The position numbers and the translations under genes are program-made. Positions 1 through 31,180 of a DNA stretch of 64,000 bases are shown here, piece after piece. How positions within the stretch are numbered: position 1 is the stretch's first letter; each line of letters starts with the position of its first letter. Source of the DNA: Cristatella mucedo (taxonomy: Eukaryota > Bryozoa > Phylactolaemata > Cristatellidae). The stretch covers positions 9,143,501 to 9,207,500 of the forward strand of contig WPIO01000001.1 of the NCBI GenBank assembly GCA_009760855.2, given 5' to 3'. The notes beneath the pieces are model-generated. The model made no database searches. It was not told the DNA's origin and worked only from the letters and a program-made list of their open reading frames with translations.

Positions 1-1
1 C

Positions 2-4
<3 letters not shown>

Positions 5-40
<36 letters not shown>
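5..40. repeat. (CT)n microsatellite
   Basis: A run of about 17 perfect CT units at the window's left edge. The 40-780 stretch after it shows no gene, although bases 80-230 loosely resemble a decayed LINE-B 3' segment. Confidence 0.95.
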
Positions 41-43
<3 letters not shown>

Positions 44-785
44 CCTGCTCTGATGCATTATTTCAAACCGTCTTCTGCTGCTGCTTCTAAGCTACTAGTG
101 TCCTCGACAGCCCTCCTGAATCAGCTGTGCTTCTCTCTGCCTCTTTGTTGACTTAAGATGGAGTCGATTGACCACCCTGTGCAAACAAAAGCCGAGTACT
201 CTCTGAGAGCACCATGGAAAACTCTGCTGTGAAAATGGTTGCCCATTGTCTGTATGGATAGTTATAGAGCTTGCGTACTACTTAGTCATGAAATCTACAT
301 CCCATCGTGTGAATCCCTCGGAACATGTGGCCTGCTCGTTTTAAGACGCTTGCAGGAACGGCAGTGGTATTGGCATCACCGGCAGAGTTTTCCACATTCT
401 CTCCCTCTCTTCTTCTTAGCAAAAATTGACGTTTACCCAAAAAGGTTCTCACAGTATGACAGCCGTCGGTTAGGTCATATTTACATGTAATGTGATGCCA
501 ACAAATCAGCTAGCTATTAGAAGCACCTAAAGATTCACTCACACTAGCCATGGTAATCACTTCTACTCCTAGCAGGGGCACATGTATTAAGAAAAAATAT
601 CTGTTTAGTACCGAATACTTTCTGTATACTAATTGGTCGAATACAAATAGTAAAAAGTATAAAGAGTAGGTTTAACGGCAACATCGAAAATTAAAATGTA
701 ATCAAAAAGTTGCTGTTCTGTAAATTTGATGTAAAAACTAAAATTAACCAGTTAATTGCATGCAGTTATTGATATATATAATATA

Positions 786-925
786 CATAATTCATTTATA
801 TAGCGTCCCAAGAAAACTTAATCTCTATTCAGGCGCTTCACATATGCCTCGGGGCTCGAGCCCACGACCTCAGTCGGACCTTGGTCGGGGCGAGCACCTT
901 AACTGCTAGACCAAACCAGCTCATG
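786..925 (-). mobile_element. SINE2 copy (tRNA-derived)
   Basis: Read on the minus strand, this begins with a tRNA-like head: an A-box-like segment in GGTCTAGCAGTTAAGG and a B-box-like segment in GGCTCGAGCCCC. It ends in a body whose last 50 or so bases carry AGCGCC...AGAGATTAAGTT...GGCGCT followed by an A/T-rich tail. The same unit recurs at 26985-27145, 51160-51302, 59110-59260 and 60240-60362, so it is a dispersed SINE family. I name it SINE2 here for reference only. Confidence 0.8.
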
Positions 926-939
926 TAATCTTAACACAT

Positions 940-2085
940 ATGTGAAATCGGTTGTCACTTTTATGCTGACGATACTCAGCTGTATTTGTCATTTAAACCC
1001 GAAAGAAAACATTTACTGGGTACCTGTGATTCGTCCTTTATGTGCTTATGCGTGCTGACACTGTTGCATGCTGCCACTAACCACACTTGCATGCTAACCC
1101 TAAGTGTGTCAACTCTAACCATGTTATTCTTGTTGTTTATCGAGCATGATACCACTCACCATTGATCGTGTTTCCTTTGCAGCGAATGTAGAGCGCCTAG
1201 AAAAAGATTGAGTTCTCTGAGGGCGCTATATCAAGTGTATTATTATTATTTTTAAACCGTTGGAATCTGCTGCAGCTACTGATTAACTGAATGCTTGGCT
1301 TTGAGACATTCGATCCTGGACGTCGGCAAATTTATTTTAACTAAACGACGATAAAACAGAATTTTTACTCAGTTGGCACCCCAAGCATGTGTCTGGTGGG
1401 TTTGCTTTTCTAATAGGTGATGCTGTTGTGCGACTGTCACCATGTGCTGGGAATTTAGGTGTCGCATTTTACGGCTGCCCAAGTTTTAAAGACTTCGTTA
1501 AGAAGACTGCTTCCACAGCTAGCTAGCCATCACATCCAATCCATATCTAAGATTAGGAACTGTCTTCCAAGGTAGCTTGCAAAAATGTAACTAGACCCTT
1601 AGTTTTGTCTCGGCTAGATTATTGCAATTCTGTTTTGGCTCGGCTACCGAAAAAAAAAGCCTTTAGGCCACTGAAGCTGTTGATGAATATGGCTGCAAGG
1701 CTACTTTGCAAATCCCAGAGGTTTGACCACGTGTCTCCTTTGTTAAAGGAGCCTGGATATATGCCGGTTGATCAACAGATACAGAGTAGAGTTCGTAAGC
1801 TCACCCATAAGGCCTGCCACGGCATAGCTCCTTTATACCTAGCTGAACAGCTACATCAGTTACAACCTCCTCGTGCCCTGGGGTCCAGTTGACAATAAAT
1901 TAGCTGTTTTGTATATATAGCGCATTCACAGCCTGGGCGGCTTATGGTACGCATTCGGTGGCAAAGCCTGTTTGATACCGAAAGCCACTAAGGCTTTGAG
2001 TTCGCTATCGAAAAGTCCTTCTTAACGCCCAATAGTCTTTTTGGCTTTGTGTAATTACAGACCGTGATACATAAAGTTAAGTAAC
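940..2085 (+). mobile_element. LINE-B retrotransposon remnant (CR1/L2-like RT), interrupted
   Basis: Decayed 3' part of a non-LTR retrotransposon. It starts near the reverse transcriptase YADDTQLYL-type motif (bases 965-995). It continues after an inserted LINE-A fragment through the RLDYCNSV..RLPKK motif (1605-1680) and the thumb/C-terminal region ending near 1890. A 3' UTR follows that matches other LINE-B copies at 8755, 20545, 46765 and 59375. Many stops and frameshifts make it a dead copy. The C-terminal organisation (RLDYCN...LP...AARL) is typical of CR1/L2-type elements. The clade assignment is from memory of the family, not a search. Confidence 0.8.
1000..1250 (+). mobile_element. LINE-A 3' end inserted into LINE-B
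   Basis: The 3' UTR of LINE-A, with the AGCGCCTAGAAAAAGATTGAG tail and a final (ATT)n, lies between two copies of TTTAAACC (992-999 and 1251-1258). Removing it restores the LINE-B sequence seen uninterrupted at 46840-46860. This is a 5'-truncated insertion with an 8-bp target-site duplication. Confidence 0.85.
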
Positions 2086-2089
2086 GAAT

Positions 2090-3540
2090 TGCTTCAGTCC
2101 ACTTGCTGTAGCAGCCGCAAATGCAGGCTTGTATATCACGTGATTATAATTTGTTATCGGTCCTACTGCTACTATGTGGCAAATACCGAATAAATATTTG
2201 GCCCACCAATCGAGCTTCTAAGCTAATGTTCAGTAGCCCTAGTTGATATGTCTAGTGCAGAACTGGGGTGGAGGTAGCACATGATCTTGTGGCTAAGAAC
2301 CGAAGACAAGGAGGCACAGCTTCGCTGTTCTTGCGATCGCTGGTACATGTATTCGTTCCTCCAATTGCCATTAACTGCCCACGGTGTGGTTTTTCAGATT
2401 CTACAAAGGCACAGTTCCTCGGCTCAGCCGTGTTTGCTTGGACGTGGCCATCACATTCATGATCTACGACAGCTTTATGGAGTTTTTCAACAAAGTTTGG
2501 AAGGATTAGATTCGCTTCCTGCTGGTGTTGTCGCATGCACATCCGAATGTGATGAGCATTTTCAATACACATTTTACTTTTGGAGTTCTGATTTATGGAG
2601 CTGACTTGTCGATTGTATCACTGCATCAAAGCAGCAAGCATGAACGTTGCATGTTCAAGTGATAGGGCAATCAGCTCTCGACCACTTAGGCCAGGCGTAA
2701 ATGAAACACAAAGCTGTTTCAAGGCAGAACCGCTAAGGACAGCCTGTTCAAAGCAGTGCTTTACAGTAATGGCCCAGCTGCCTTGACAATTTTCCCTGGC
2801 GGCCGGGCTTGGTTGAGCTAGACACCATTACCTGTAGCTTCCTCTTTGCAAGCATTTAAACATCCGGCGAGTTTTGGAAGTACAATTCCTAATTACCAGC
2901 TGGTATACATACACCAACTTTGCGTTTATGCATTTTAATGCTCAATAGAAATGCAGCTAGAAAATATTTGTGCTCACCCAAGCCTCAATGCTTATACCTA
3001 CCTCTCAGGTGCTACATATCCCAGACATCAAAAGCTCGTGCTAGCGACTTATTCAAATTTACTACGTATCCCAGAGATGAAAAGGGTCTACTCTGTCAAA
3101 CCTAAGTCAGTTCCCAGTGTGAAAGGGCGTACGCTTGGACTTAACCTTCATCCACCGACTAGAGCGATTAATGCAACTACTTTAAATCAACTGGCAGTCC
3201 AGTAGAACACATACCTTTCGACGCCATAAATAGACGAGTGTTAACATGCATGCATGCACACATTCTCTCTCCCTCCCACTCTCTCTGCCTTTAAGGTCGC
3301 TTCACCTACTTGCCGACCTCCTTGCTCCTCCAGTGTGCTCTCCAGCTCTTCGTCTGCATGTCGTGTCACCATTCGTCGCACTAAAGTGGACTCGTTTGAT
3401 CAGGCCTACAGCTCGTATGTATGTGAAGTCTAGGACTCACATCTGGCTTTTCTCGCCAGCTGCACTGACTTTGCATCCTTTCAGCTTTAGCTAAAGACAC
3501 ATCTGTTCCACTTAGCTTTCACAATGAAATGTTTTGTTCA
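2090..3540. other. No recognisable gene
   Basis: I find no splice-consistent exons, repeats shared with the rest of the window, or recognisable protein similarity here. Short open frames on both strands (for example around 2252-2604) overlap each other and look like chance. Confidence 0.5.
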
Positions 3541-4016
3541 TGTATGCTTGACATGCTTACCTGTGAACCTATCCAATGCACGGTTCTAGCCAAGGATCCT
3601 ACTAACCAGTGGCTCTGGGCGTCTTCTTATGTGCTTTTGTGTGCTGGTTTAAGCATAATACTTGAGAGCTTTTCATGCCTGTCTACAGATCAGTAAGGTT
3701 TGGCAGAACGTTAGCACTGCCTTTGAGTGGTCGCAACGGATGGAGCTCACATTCACTCGAAACATGCCAATGACTGAGCCCATGCGAGATCGCTGACGTA
3801 GCATTCCGATGCCAGACCCTGGCCAAAATGGATACCAACGATTCCGTGGCTCAGAGCTTTGCCACACACCTGCCTGTCAGTACAAGGCGAAAAACCGTTA
3901 TCGACGCAGGTACCGTTAGGAGGTGGGTTACGAAGCCTTCTCGGGTTTTCGGCATTCCGAGGCACTACCTCATAGCTTAAGATGAGGTTGCTTGTCAGCC
4001 TACCAATAGGCATCAT

Positions 4017-4115
4017 GCCTCCTTTACAGTATATGTCAAGTGCCTAGAAAGAGATTTAAGTTCTCTGAGGGCGATAAACAAATGTATTATTACTATTACT
4101 AGTATTACCATTATT
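4017..4115 (+). mobile_element. LINE-A 3' tail
   Basis: Contains the LINE-A terminal signature (CAAGTGCCTAGAAAGAGATT, then TTCTCTGAGGGCG and an ATT-rich end). The 500 bases before it may be a more decayed LINE-A 3' region, but this cannot be shown. Confidence 0.75.
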
Positions 4116-4738
4116 ATTATTCGTCGGTCTTGTTAACCACATTAACTACCCTGCTTCTGATTATTGTCATGGATTATCAGCACACAGAACTCACAGAAGC
4201 AGTGAATTGAGCTCGATCCTTTACCTTGTGATACGACTTAACTTTTTCGAGACCACGAGGAATGTACCAGATTATTTTTGCAGACAAGTTTTTAATTCCT
4301 ACTATGCTTAGAGTGCTATCGCTGTTGAAGAATACATATAAAATTTGCCAGTTGAGAATGAATTTACTTGGACTGCTTATCGAACTCGATAAAGAAAGTC
4401 CTAGTACGTTAGCGCCTTACAAGCAGCCTGGGCTGTCATTGTGCATTGCCCATCGTTGTTACGTTCGCAAAGCGCCTGGTAACAAATATTTAAGTGCACA
4501 TGCTTCGTGTCAATAGCACGAACTCGTCACGTCTGCTCCAGCAGCGTATAGGCTCGGCATCTGGATAATCTCTTGGTCATTCGAGAGTACCCCACTACCC
4601 ACTATGGAAGCATACTAAATCGAATGCTATAATCGACAAAGTTACTGCATAAACCAAATAACTCGATTACAAACTGCAATGTGTAAGAAAGACTCTATTT
4701 CCAAAGCGGTAAAAAATATTTGCGCGAGCACGACACTG

Positions 4739-4788
4739 TAGTAGTCGCAGCCACTTAATAAGTATCCAGTAGTCGCAGCCACTTAATC
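4739..4788. repeat. Short tandem duplication
   Basis: The 19-base unit GTAGTCGCAGCCACTTAAT occurs twice, separated by about 9 bases. The surrounding 4120-5190 stretch holds no gene that I can support. Confidence 0.8.
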
Positions 4789-5194
4789 CTGGCTAGCCTA
4801 GCAATTTGTTCCGACGCGATTTTGCACATTTGCTGTGCGACTAATATGACTGATAATGATAGCGTACGGCATCCGTAAAAAATAGCAGCATATCCTCGGT
4901 GGACGCGTGGCCTGCTCGTCACTCATGGCACACGACCAAGGACAGCTAGCCGACTAAAGGACATCACAGTCTGCCTGTGCTAATCGCCTACGACAAGAAA
5001 AAAAGTCCTGCGACCAGGGTCAAACGAGGGCTCTAGTGTGCAGCTGCAGCAGCAGGAGGTCGTGAGCAGGTGCTGCACAGTGCCACAACAGTCCCAGTTG
5101 CAGCAGTGGCAACGACTGCATAAGCCAACGAGGCCAGGCTAAGTGGTGTTTGCCATGGTACCGGCTTCATCAGATTATGAGGCGCCCAACGAAC

Positions 5195-5428
5195 TCAGTG
5201 GTGCTCACTGATAGCACCAGCAGGCTCCGTCATCGTGAACGGGGCCGACAGAGGAGGCGGCTCATCGTCGTCGTCGTCGTCGTCGTCGCCTCTGGTGACT
5301 TCCTCTTCCTCTTCGGTTTCACTGCTGCCACCGACGTCACCACTGGTAAAAAATGGTAAGCCGTGCTCTTCCTTGTCGTCCTCGTCAGCAACGTGATCGG
5401 TAGGATATGGACTTTCTCCTAATGAAGA
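5195..5428 (-). CDS. Probable last exon of an unrecognised gene (acidic C-terminus)
   Basis: On the minus strand a strong acceptor (polypyrimidine tract, then TTTTTGCAG, ending at 5429) opens a 77-codon frame that ends at a TGA at 5195. The encoded tail is hydrophilic and very acidic. It has a run of five Glu near residues 40-44 and eight consecutive Asp near residues 50-57 encoded by a (GAC)n repeat, then a Pro/Ser-rich end. I do not recognise the protein, and such acidic tails occur in many unrelated families. The upstream exons would lie at higher coordinates on the minus strand, where I could not identify them with confidence. The Asp run could also be a chance product of a trinucleotide repeat, but the acceptor quality and the clean frame favour a real exon. 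Confidence 0.5.
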   Translation of the reverse strand, partial: SSLGESPYPTDHVADEDDKEEHGLPFFTSGDVGGSSETEEEEEVTRGDDDDDDDDEPPPLSAPFTMTEPAGAISEHH

Positions 5429-5927
5429 CTGCAAAAACAAAAAGGAAGGGTGCATGTATAACGCATATTCCAATACTGCTCTGGTGAGCTAGTTGCATAC
5501 AGTTGCACACAGGCCAGTTGCAAAACGAGCAGCCGCTGATGGCAGAGCGAGTGCAAATGCAGTTATTGGTATGTCACCTAAGTAGCACCCTAAGTGTCAC
5601 CCAGCAGCAGCACCCAAGACCCTAGAAATTGGAAATAGATAACTAATGACATTAATGAAGCACACTGTCGAAACGTGTGTAACCACAGCTGCGATTACAC
5701 AGCCATCTCGCCAGCAAATGTCATATCCCTGGTCAATCACAACTCTATTCGGTTATCAAATAATCCACAACACCGTCTGCAGTTTTGCTGATTAGCATAC
5801 TCTGTGCAACCACAGCACCGTTGGGTGGACTCTTGACTCACCAGCATTCAGTTTACAGATCGAGAAGTGCCTGAGCACGATAACTTACAACAGCTTCGTA
5901 CAGGTTCCACGGCTGCCTAAGCATTAA

Positions 5928-6116
5928 TCACGTAAAGCTAACAAACTGTGACCCAGTAGACATAACAGAAGCCATCGCATGACGTCTCATGCTCACAAGT
6001 TTATTATATTTTGCACGATCTACATCCTCTGCTGCAAGGGTCTGTAAGAGTGCCATGCAAGTATAACATGGATTCCTATGACCAATCTTGTTAGTTGGAC
6101 AACCATCAAGGTGCAC
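5928..6116 (-). CDS. Possible coding remnant, unrecognised
   Basis: A minus-strand frame of about 60 codons has a coding-like composition (a CPTNK..HRNPCYTCMALLQ stretch with a CxxC, then a helical-looking segment ending QFVSFT and a TGA). It lacks clear splice sites and an ATG at a sensible place. It may be an exon of the gene ending at 5195, a decayed transposon frame, or chance. Confidence 0.2.
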   Translation of the reverse strand: MHLDGCPTNKIGHRNPCYTCMALLQTLAAEDVDRAKYNKLVSMRRHAMASVMSTGSQFVSFT

Positions 6117-6299
6117 GGCTAAATCTCCGAATGATCGAATAGTTTAGAACAAGTCATGATTCCGGCTACCTCACACGACAAAGATTACGACAACTGCTTT
6201 CCAGGTTTCTCGCGACCTGCTTGCTTCTGGCAACGCTTCTAGTCCGACAATGCTGCAAACGAAGGTGAAGTGCATCTTCTACTACTACCACTTCACCTT

Positions 6300-6677
6300 C
6301 CGAGAGCATGCTTGGCCGCCAGCTTCTCTAGGCCTGTCTTAGCTTCTTCGTTCGTGGCAGCAAGCATCGACCGGTAGTCTGCTGCTGCCTAAACTTTGTG
6401 CCAGCACCGTGCTGTATAATGAAGAGGCGCCTTTGCCAGGACTTCCAGCAAAGGCTTGAAACCAGCATCTGCCATTGAACGACCTCTACCCAATCCGGTA
6501 AGGGTGTATGCTTGGGGTGCTCCAGTAGATATTGCAGAGACGTGTTGCCCTATAAGCTAATGCACGTGCTTGTCTTCGAGTAATGGTTGATTGTGTCATT
6601 GCAGAGGGATACACTGCAGCTGGTGTACAAGTAAGTACAGCTATCCCAGCGCTTCGTGTGTCTTGTGTGAAGAACAA
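6300..6677 (-). other. Possible decayed coding region, unrecognised
   Basis: Two neighbouring minus-strand frames look protein-like but are separated by stops. One is at 6486-6677 and is Thr/Ala/Arg-rich. The other is at roughly 6310-6480, with Ala/Lys/Glu-rich, helix-like composition. No family is recognised. An inverted repeat with 12-base arms, GAAGGTGAAGTG at 6261-6272 and its complement at 6289-6300, lies beside it. Confidence 0.2.
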
Positions 6678-6719
6678 TTAGGTCAAACATGCAGACAAAA
6701 ATCATACTTTTGAACTGAG

Positions 6720-7380
6720 CCTGACAGTGCTTGCTGGTCTACCGGCATGTGCATTCAGGTGCTTACAGCTGGTGCAAAACTATGCAGCTAGGCTTGTCTG
6801 TCTTGAGCTGCGCAGTTGCCAGTCAAACCACTTCTCGCCGATCTGCACAGGCTACCAGTCAAGCAATGCCTCGATTTCAAGGTTTTGTTGCTCACTTTTA
6901 GGTCCCTTCATTCTTTTCTCCAGCTATCAGTTCTACTGCCCCACCAGGCTAAGCATCGTACCACCCACTTCTCGGAATCTAACCGTTTACCAATACCTCA
7001 AACGAACCTAAATCCTTTGGAGACCATGCCTTTAGTTCGTATGCTCCCAAAGCCTGGAACTCACTCCCGACTGGCATCACGACATCTCCTGACTTAACCC
7101 CATTTAAAAAGAAATTGAAAAGGCACCTATTTAGGACAGCATTTAGTGGGTCTCTGTTATTCATCCTTTATGTGCTTATGCGTGCTGACACTGTGCATGC
7201 TGCCACTAACCACATGCTGACCCTGTGCATGTCACCCCTAACCATATTATTCATTTCGTTTGTTTTTCAAGCATGATTTTACTTACCATTCAATTGCATT
7301 TCACTTTACAGCAAATGTAAAGCGCCTAGAGAGAGATTAAGTTCTCTGAGGGCACTTTATCAAGTGCATTATTATTCTTA
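6720..7380 (+). mobile_element. LINE-A copy (RT C-terminus and 3' UTR)
   Basis: A translated remnant (with frameshifts) of the CR1/L2-like reverse transcriptase C-terminus. It carries the LPACAFR.LQLVQN.AARLV block and the APKAWNSLP-like block, followed by the standard LINE-A 3' UTR. The end is the AGCGCCTAGAGAGAGATTAAG tail and ATT-rich terminus. The 5' end is truncated. Confidence 0.85.
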
Positions 7381-7639
7381 AAGCTGAAAAGCCAGGTAAA
7401 CCTAGTGCTTTGCTGCCAAAGACAGCGCAGTAGATGCCTAAAACGAAGCCAGCACAAGAAGGCTATAGTGGTACATATCGCTGGCTGTGTAGTGAGAATG
7501 TTGGCATGGCAAACGAATTGCAGCATTGTGTTGCCACTCTCACGGCTACCCCTCAAAAAATTGAACGCTCTTTCTTTAAGCTGGAGGACCGAGGCAGGCT
7601 AGTGAAGCCTTAAAGTTAGAGGTGAATTGACAGCGCTGA

Positions 7640-7790
7640 ATTGACAGCCTCATTTGTATAGCGACAGAAGAGCCCGGAAGACTGTCATCGCCCCATCCAG
7701 AGGGCAATAAAGAATCGCCCACAGCCGGCCTCGAACACACGACCTGGGTCGTGAAGAGCGAGCACCTGGGCTAAGACCCAGTGCTGAGGT
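7640..7790 (-). mobile_element. SINE1 copy (tRNA-derived), decayed
   Basis: On the minus strand this shows a tRNA-like B-box region (GTCGTGTGTTCGAGGCC) and the SINE1 body ending GGCTCTTCTGTCGCTATAC. The latter is seen in better copies at 44365-44525 and 48265-48432. Confidence 0.65.
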
Positions 7791-8494
7791 GCTCAGAAAG
7801 CCGTGCTCAGTCGTGTGCAACAAGACCGAAATCTGGTCTAAGCGGCTAGCAGCAGCAACCATCAAGCCTGCTTGCCGTGATATGAACATGTTGGACACAA
7901 CGGTTGAAAATAATCGTGAGAACGTTTTGATTAAAAGCGTAACAGAATGCTATGCGAAGGTTCACCAGCATCATTTTTGAAAACAGTTCAGCAAACAAGC
8001 TTTGGAAACTAGCCCGAATAGAACTATTAAGCTTCTTATCTCGGCTAATCGCTCGCTATTGGCAGCAGGCTGAATAGTTAAAGTTGGTATTCATAAAAAA
8101 ATGGGTGAAAGTACATGGAAACTTATATACTTGATCAGGTCAGTCAAGGACCATAGGCTAGGCAGTCAGCAACCCACGGTCTTAAGACGCAACTGCCAAA
8201 CGGTACTTCCACGTATAAGTATCGAAGTGTGCTTGTCTACTGCCACGATATGGACTTGTCTGCCGTGAAGGTTGCACAATTGCCACAAAATGCCGCATCT
8301 CGCCGACTAGCACTGGCTCCCCAGAATCCACAGCGTATCTACTTGCAAGGTTCTGTCACCTTTTGGGTCTCTTCTTTCTCCTGCTCTAAAGAGCTAAAGC
8401 AGGAAAAGCTAAAGCTTGTCTATCCGAAATACTTTCTGGCCAAGCTTGGCACCCTACTACCTGCTCCTGCAAGTCACGTAGCTTAGCGGCAAAC

Positions 8495-8755
8495 ACCTCT
8501 AAACAACCTCAAATCCTTTGCAGACAGTGCTTTCACTTTGTATACTCCCAAAGCCTAAAACTCACTAGCGACTGGCGTCAGGACATCCGTGACTTGACAT
8601 TTAAAAGGAAGCTTAAAACCAACAAAGTTCTTCAAAGCATTTGCTTCGTCCGAGTGAATCGTCCTTCGTGTGTTTATATGAGTGTTGACAGTGTACGTGC
8701 GCCATCGTTCACTAATCGACAAGCTCCGTTCTAGCATATGTAAAGTGCATGCTTC
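8495..8755 (+). mobile_element. LINE-A fragment
   Basis: Contains the LINE-A RT C-terminal block (AACAACCTCAAATCCTTTG, then TATACTCCCAAAGCC) and part of the 3' UTR, both diverged. It runs directly into a LINE-B 3' end. Confidence 0.7.
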
Positions 8756-9030
8756 TTACGCAACTACTCTCCTACTGGCGACTGTGGCTCATCCTTTTCA
8801 GCGGTCCTGAACTGCTACTTCCATGCTACTCACTACCTCAACTGCTCTCCTGACTCTGCTATGCTTCTCACTTTCTCTTTGTTACGTGAGACGAAGTCTG
8901 TTGGCTACCGAATGCAAACCGAAAGCCGCTTAGGCTATGAGTGCGCTATACAAAATTCTCCTGCGTAACACCCAAATGGTCTTTATGACTTTGTGGAGTT
9001 ACTGACGGAGATACATTACATTACATTACA
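8755..9030 (+). mobile_element. LINE-B 3' end
   Basis: Matches the LINE-B 3' region: GACGAAGTCTGTTGGCTACC, then GAGTGCGCTATACAAAA, then TTTGTGGAGTTAC. It finishes in ACATTACATTACATTACA, the simple-repeat tail of this family. Confidence 0.85.
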
Positions 9031-10503
9031 TGGGCAGAGGTTTAGCTTTTTTTAGGTTACTGTTGAAGTGTCACTATTATCCCTATAAAATCTGCATGCT
9101 TTTCTTTTTCTTTTACCACTTTGATGGAATCCAGATGAAAAGTACAACTGCAGTGTATCAAAGGGCCAATAATCTCCAACAGCATGGATACGAAATGTAG
9201 CTGTACCGGTGATCGTGGTGCGACGTCGGTGAGAGCTGAATCGACGAACGCGAAAAACAAAGGCGCGAGTTATACCGGCTTCCCCCTACACAGTATTTTG
9301 CCTGCGACATACAAACGCGAAAATGCCTAGTGCAATACTGTAGTGTACGTTCTCCTCAGATGCGGTGTGGCACAATTGCGAAAACTGAACCATCGTCACG
9401 GTATGACAGCAGCAAAGCCTTTGAAGACTGCACAGCGGTGAGCTGCCACATAACTGAAGACGTACCGGTGTTGCCTTCGAAGACTCAGTGCCTCCCGCGG
9501 CATGGACTGGTGTGCTATCTTCCCCTGCACCACTGCTGCTCACGCTAGCAACCTGCAAAAGCATTGCGCAAGGCAGTGCACATCGCCGGTCAGCAATGCA
9601 CTGAGCGGCTTTCAAAGACCAGGTCTCAAGATGGTCTCACAGGATTGGTCTCATAGGCCAACACTGCGTATGACAAGACGATAAATGAATATGCCGAAGA
9701 GATTGTTTAGAAGTCTAGCTAGCGATAAGCTCAAAGCATCAGTGACCAGGGAACATCGGACTAGACACCAGCACATGGAATCTCATTTTACCTCCGTAAT
9801 TTGGAAGCTACGTAACCTCGGCTCCAGTCGTGATGGCGCCCACAATAGAAATGGTACGAGGCTCCATGACTTATGCAAGACCTAGCTGTCCAATGAGGTA
9901 ACTCTATCGTCCATCTATAGGATGGGGTGTTGGCTAATGCAGAGGCTGGGGTTAGAGTTGGAACAGATATTTACAGGTTTCCGGATAGACAGGCCATCAG
10001 GCTAAAACACTATAGCACGCAGTAGGATTGGAGATATAATCGTGTACGAATTAATCACGGCCTGAGCAGCCCTGTTAACTCGGGGTCTCGTCCTATCGCG
10101 AAAGAATGGCAGCTTCCTCTGCTCCTTCCATGCTCTCACTCTGCCTTTGTTTACATTGGAACATCCGGCCGGTTACCCGATAGGTTTGCAACACACATTC
10201 ATCTCCATCAGCACCTCAATTAAAGTGTATCCAATTCTAGTTCGTTGTTTTCCCATAGACCGGCTATCGATTCCCCTCGCACATACACATTGCCGCCTCG
10301 TGGGTGAAGGTTGGCTATATGCAGCATTCACAATCGAGCGAGAGAGCAGTCCGTTGGAAGTCGAGCAGCAGTAGCAGCAGTGAGAGAAGCTAAAACGAAC
10401 AGGCCCCTTCGAGATCGAATGAACGAATGGGGTCAGTCAGCATTGCTGTCCGAGAGCTTTGGCAGGCGAGTCATTCGGGGGGGGGCCAACTGGACAAATG
10501 TGT
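9031..10503. other. No supported gene
   Basis: Minus-strand frames at 9057-9260 and 9286-9615 are open for 67 and 109 codons. They have no recognisable similarity and no convincing splice sites. I see no repeats shared with the rest of the window between 9620 and 10500. Confidence 0.4.
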
Positions 10504-10550
10504 CAGCGATCAGCTGTCGCCTTAAGAGAACCGACGACAGCTGATCGCTG
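10504..10550. repeat. Perfect 16-bp inverted repeat (hairpin)
   Basis: CAGCGATCAGCTGTCG at 10504-10519 is exactly complementary to CGACAGCTGATCGCTG at 10535-10550, with a 15-base spacer. It would form a stable stem-loop as DNA cruciform or RNA. No adjacent gene explains it. Confidence 0.9.
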
Positions 10551-10979
10551 TCGTAGGATGGTCTTTAAGCGCATGAGATGGCTGCTGCTGCTCCTGAGCT
10601 GCAACAGAGCAAACAGGCTGTCACGATAGTGGCGTCGGTCAGGAGGCGAGCTGCAGGAGATTCAGGAGAGCAGAACATCTCAGCCAAGCCAGACGAGCTA
10701 CAGCATCAGCACGCCGCAAAAATGGCAGCCAAACAAACGAAGCACAGAGAAATACTTAATGTGTGAATGAATACGACGAGGGGATAGGCAGGACAATTAC
10801 TCTTACAGTGCTCACTGACACGATTCGCACTCATCCATTACCAATCGAAACAGATGTTGCCAGGCCAAGCGGTTTTGACAGCGAAATGCAACTTGTCTTA
10901 CAGCTATGCTTTCCTAGCCTTCTGCTTTGCATAAAACTACCTTTGCGTGATTGTGTGGCTAAAGGCAAATAAAAATATA

Positions 10980-11100
10980 ACAGATACGATCTCGGTCGCG
11001 AGGACGTGGGTTCGAATCCTGCAGTAGGCAATCCTTTATTGCCGCTGCATGCAGTGGTGATAGCCATGAAGGCTCATCTGTCGCCATACAAAAGAGGCTG
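10980..11100 (+). mobile_element. SINE1 copy (tRNA-derived), 5' part replaced
   Basis: Carries the tRNA B-box-like GGGTTCGAATCCTGCAG at 11010-11026 and the SINE1 body GTGGTGATAGCC...GGCTCATCTGTCGCCATAC ending in AAAAGAGGCTG. The A-box half is poorly preserved. It is not a functional tRNA gene, because the acceptor-stem half after the B-box is absent. Confidence 0.75.
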
Positions 11101-11590
11101 TTGTCATTCAGATAGTCCTGTAATTCTAGCATGGTCCTGAACTGCAAGGAGCCACATACATCTGGCCTGATGTATGCAGCATGCACAGATTGCTGCACAG
11201 CTACAGACAGGTAAAGCACGAGAAGGCCCACTCCGGGACAACGAGGCTATTCAAGCCTAGACTGGCTGATATTGGTTTCGCAAGACTGGCATCATTTGCT
11301 CAAATAGTGCTTTAGTCAAAAACGATTTATAATTACTTCAATGGTGCGAAAATCGTGGGAGCAGATCGAGTCAAGCACGAGCAGCAGGCATGGTAAAAAG
11401 TGCAGTAGTTAAAATGCTAACGAAGCAAAGCTGCTACACCAACCTCTCTCAATATCTGTACTGGCAGGCGCAGTAAAATCTGCTCTGCACGGCCAATCGG
11501 TCTGCCAACTCATTTCCACACAGGAAAAAGATTTTTCCCCTGGGTGCCAGTGCTACTCGGACTGGGGCACGTCGCAGGCAACTATGAACA

Positions 11591-31180
<19,590 letters not shown>

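Noticed and set aside
3753-4016. 87-codon minus-strand frame
   Set aside because: It abuts a LINE-A tail, has no recognisable similarity and overlaps another frame. Likely chance.
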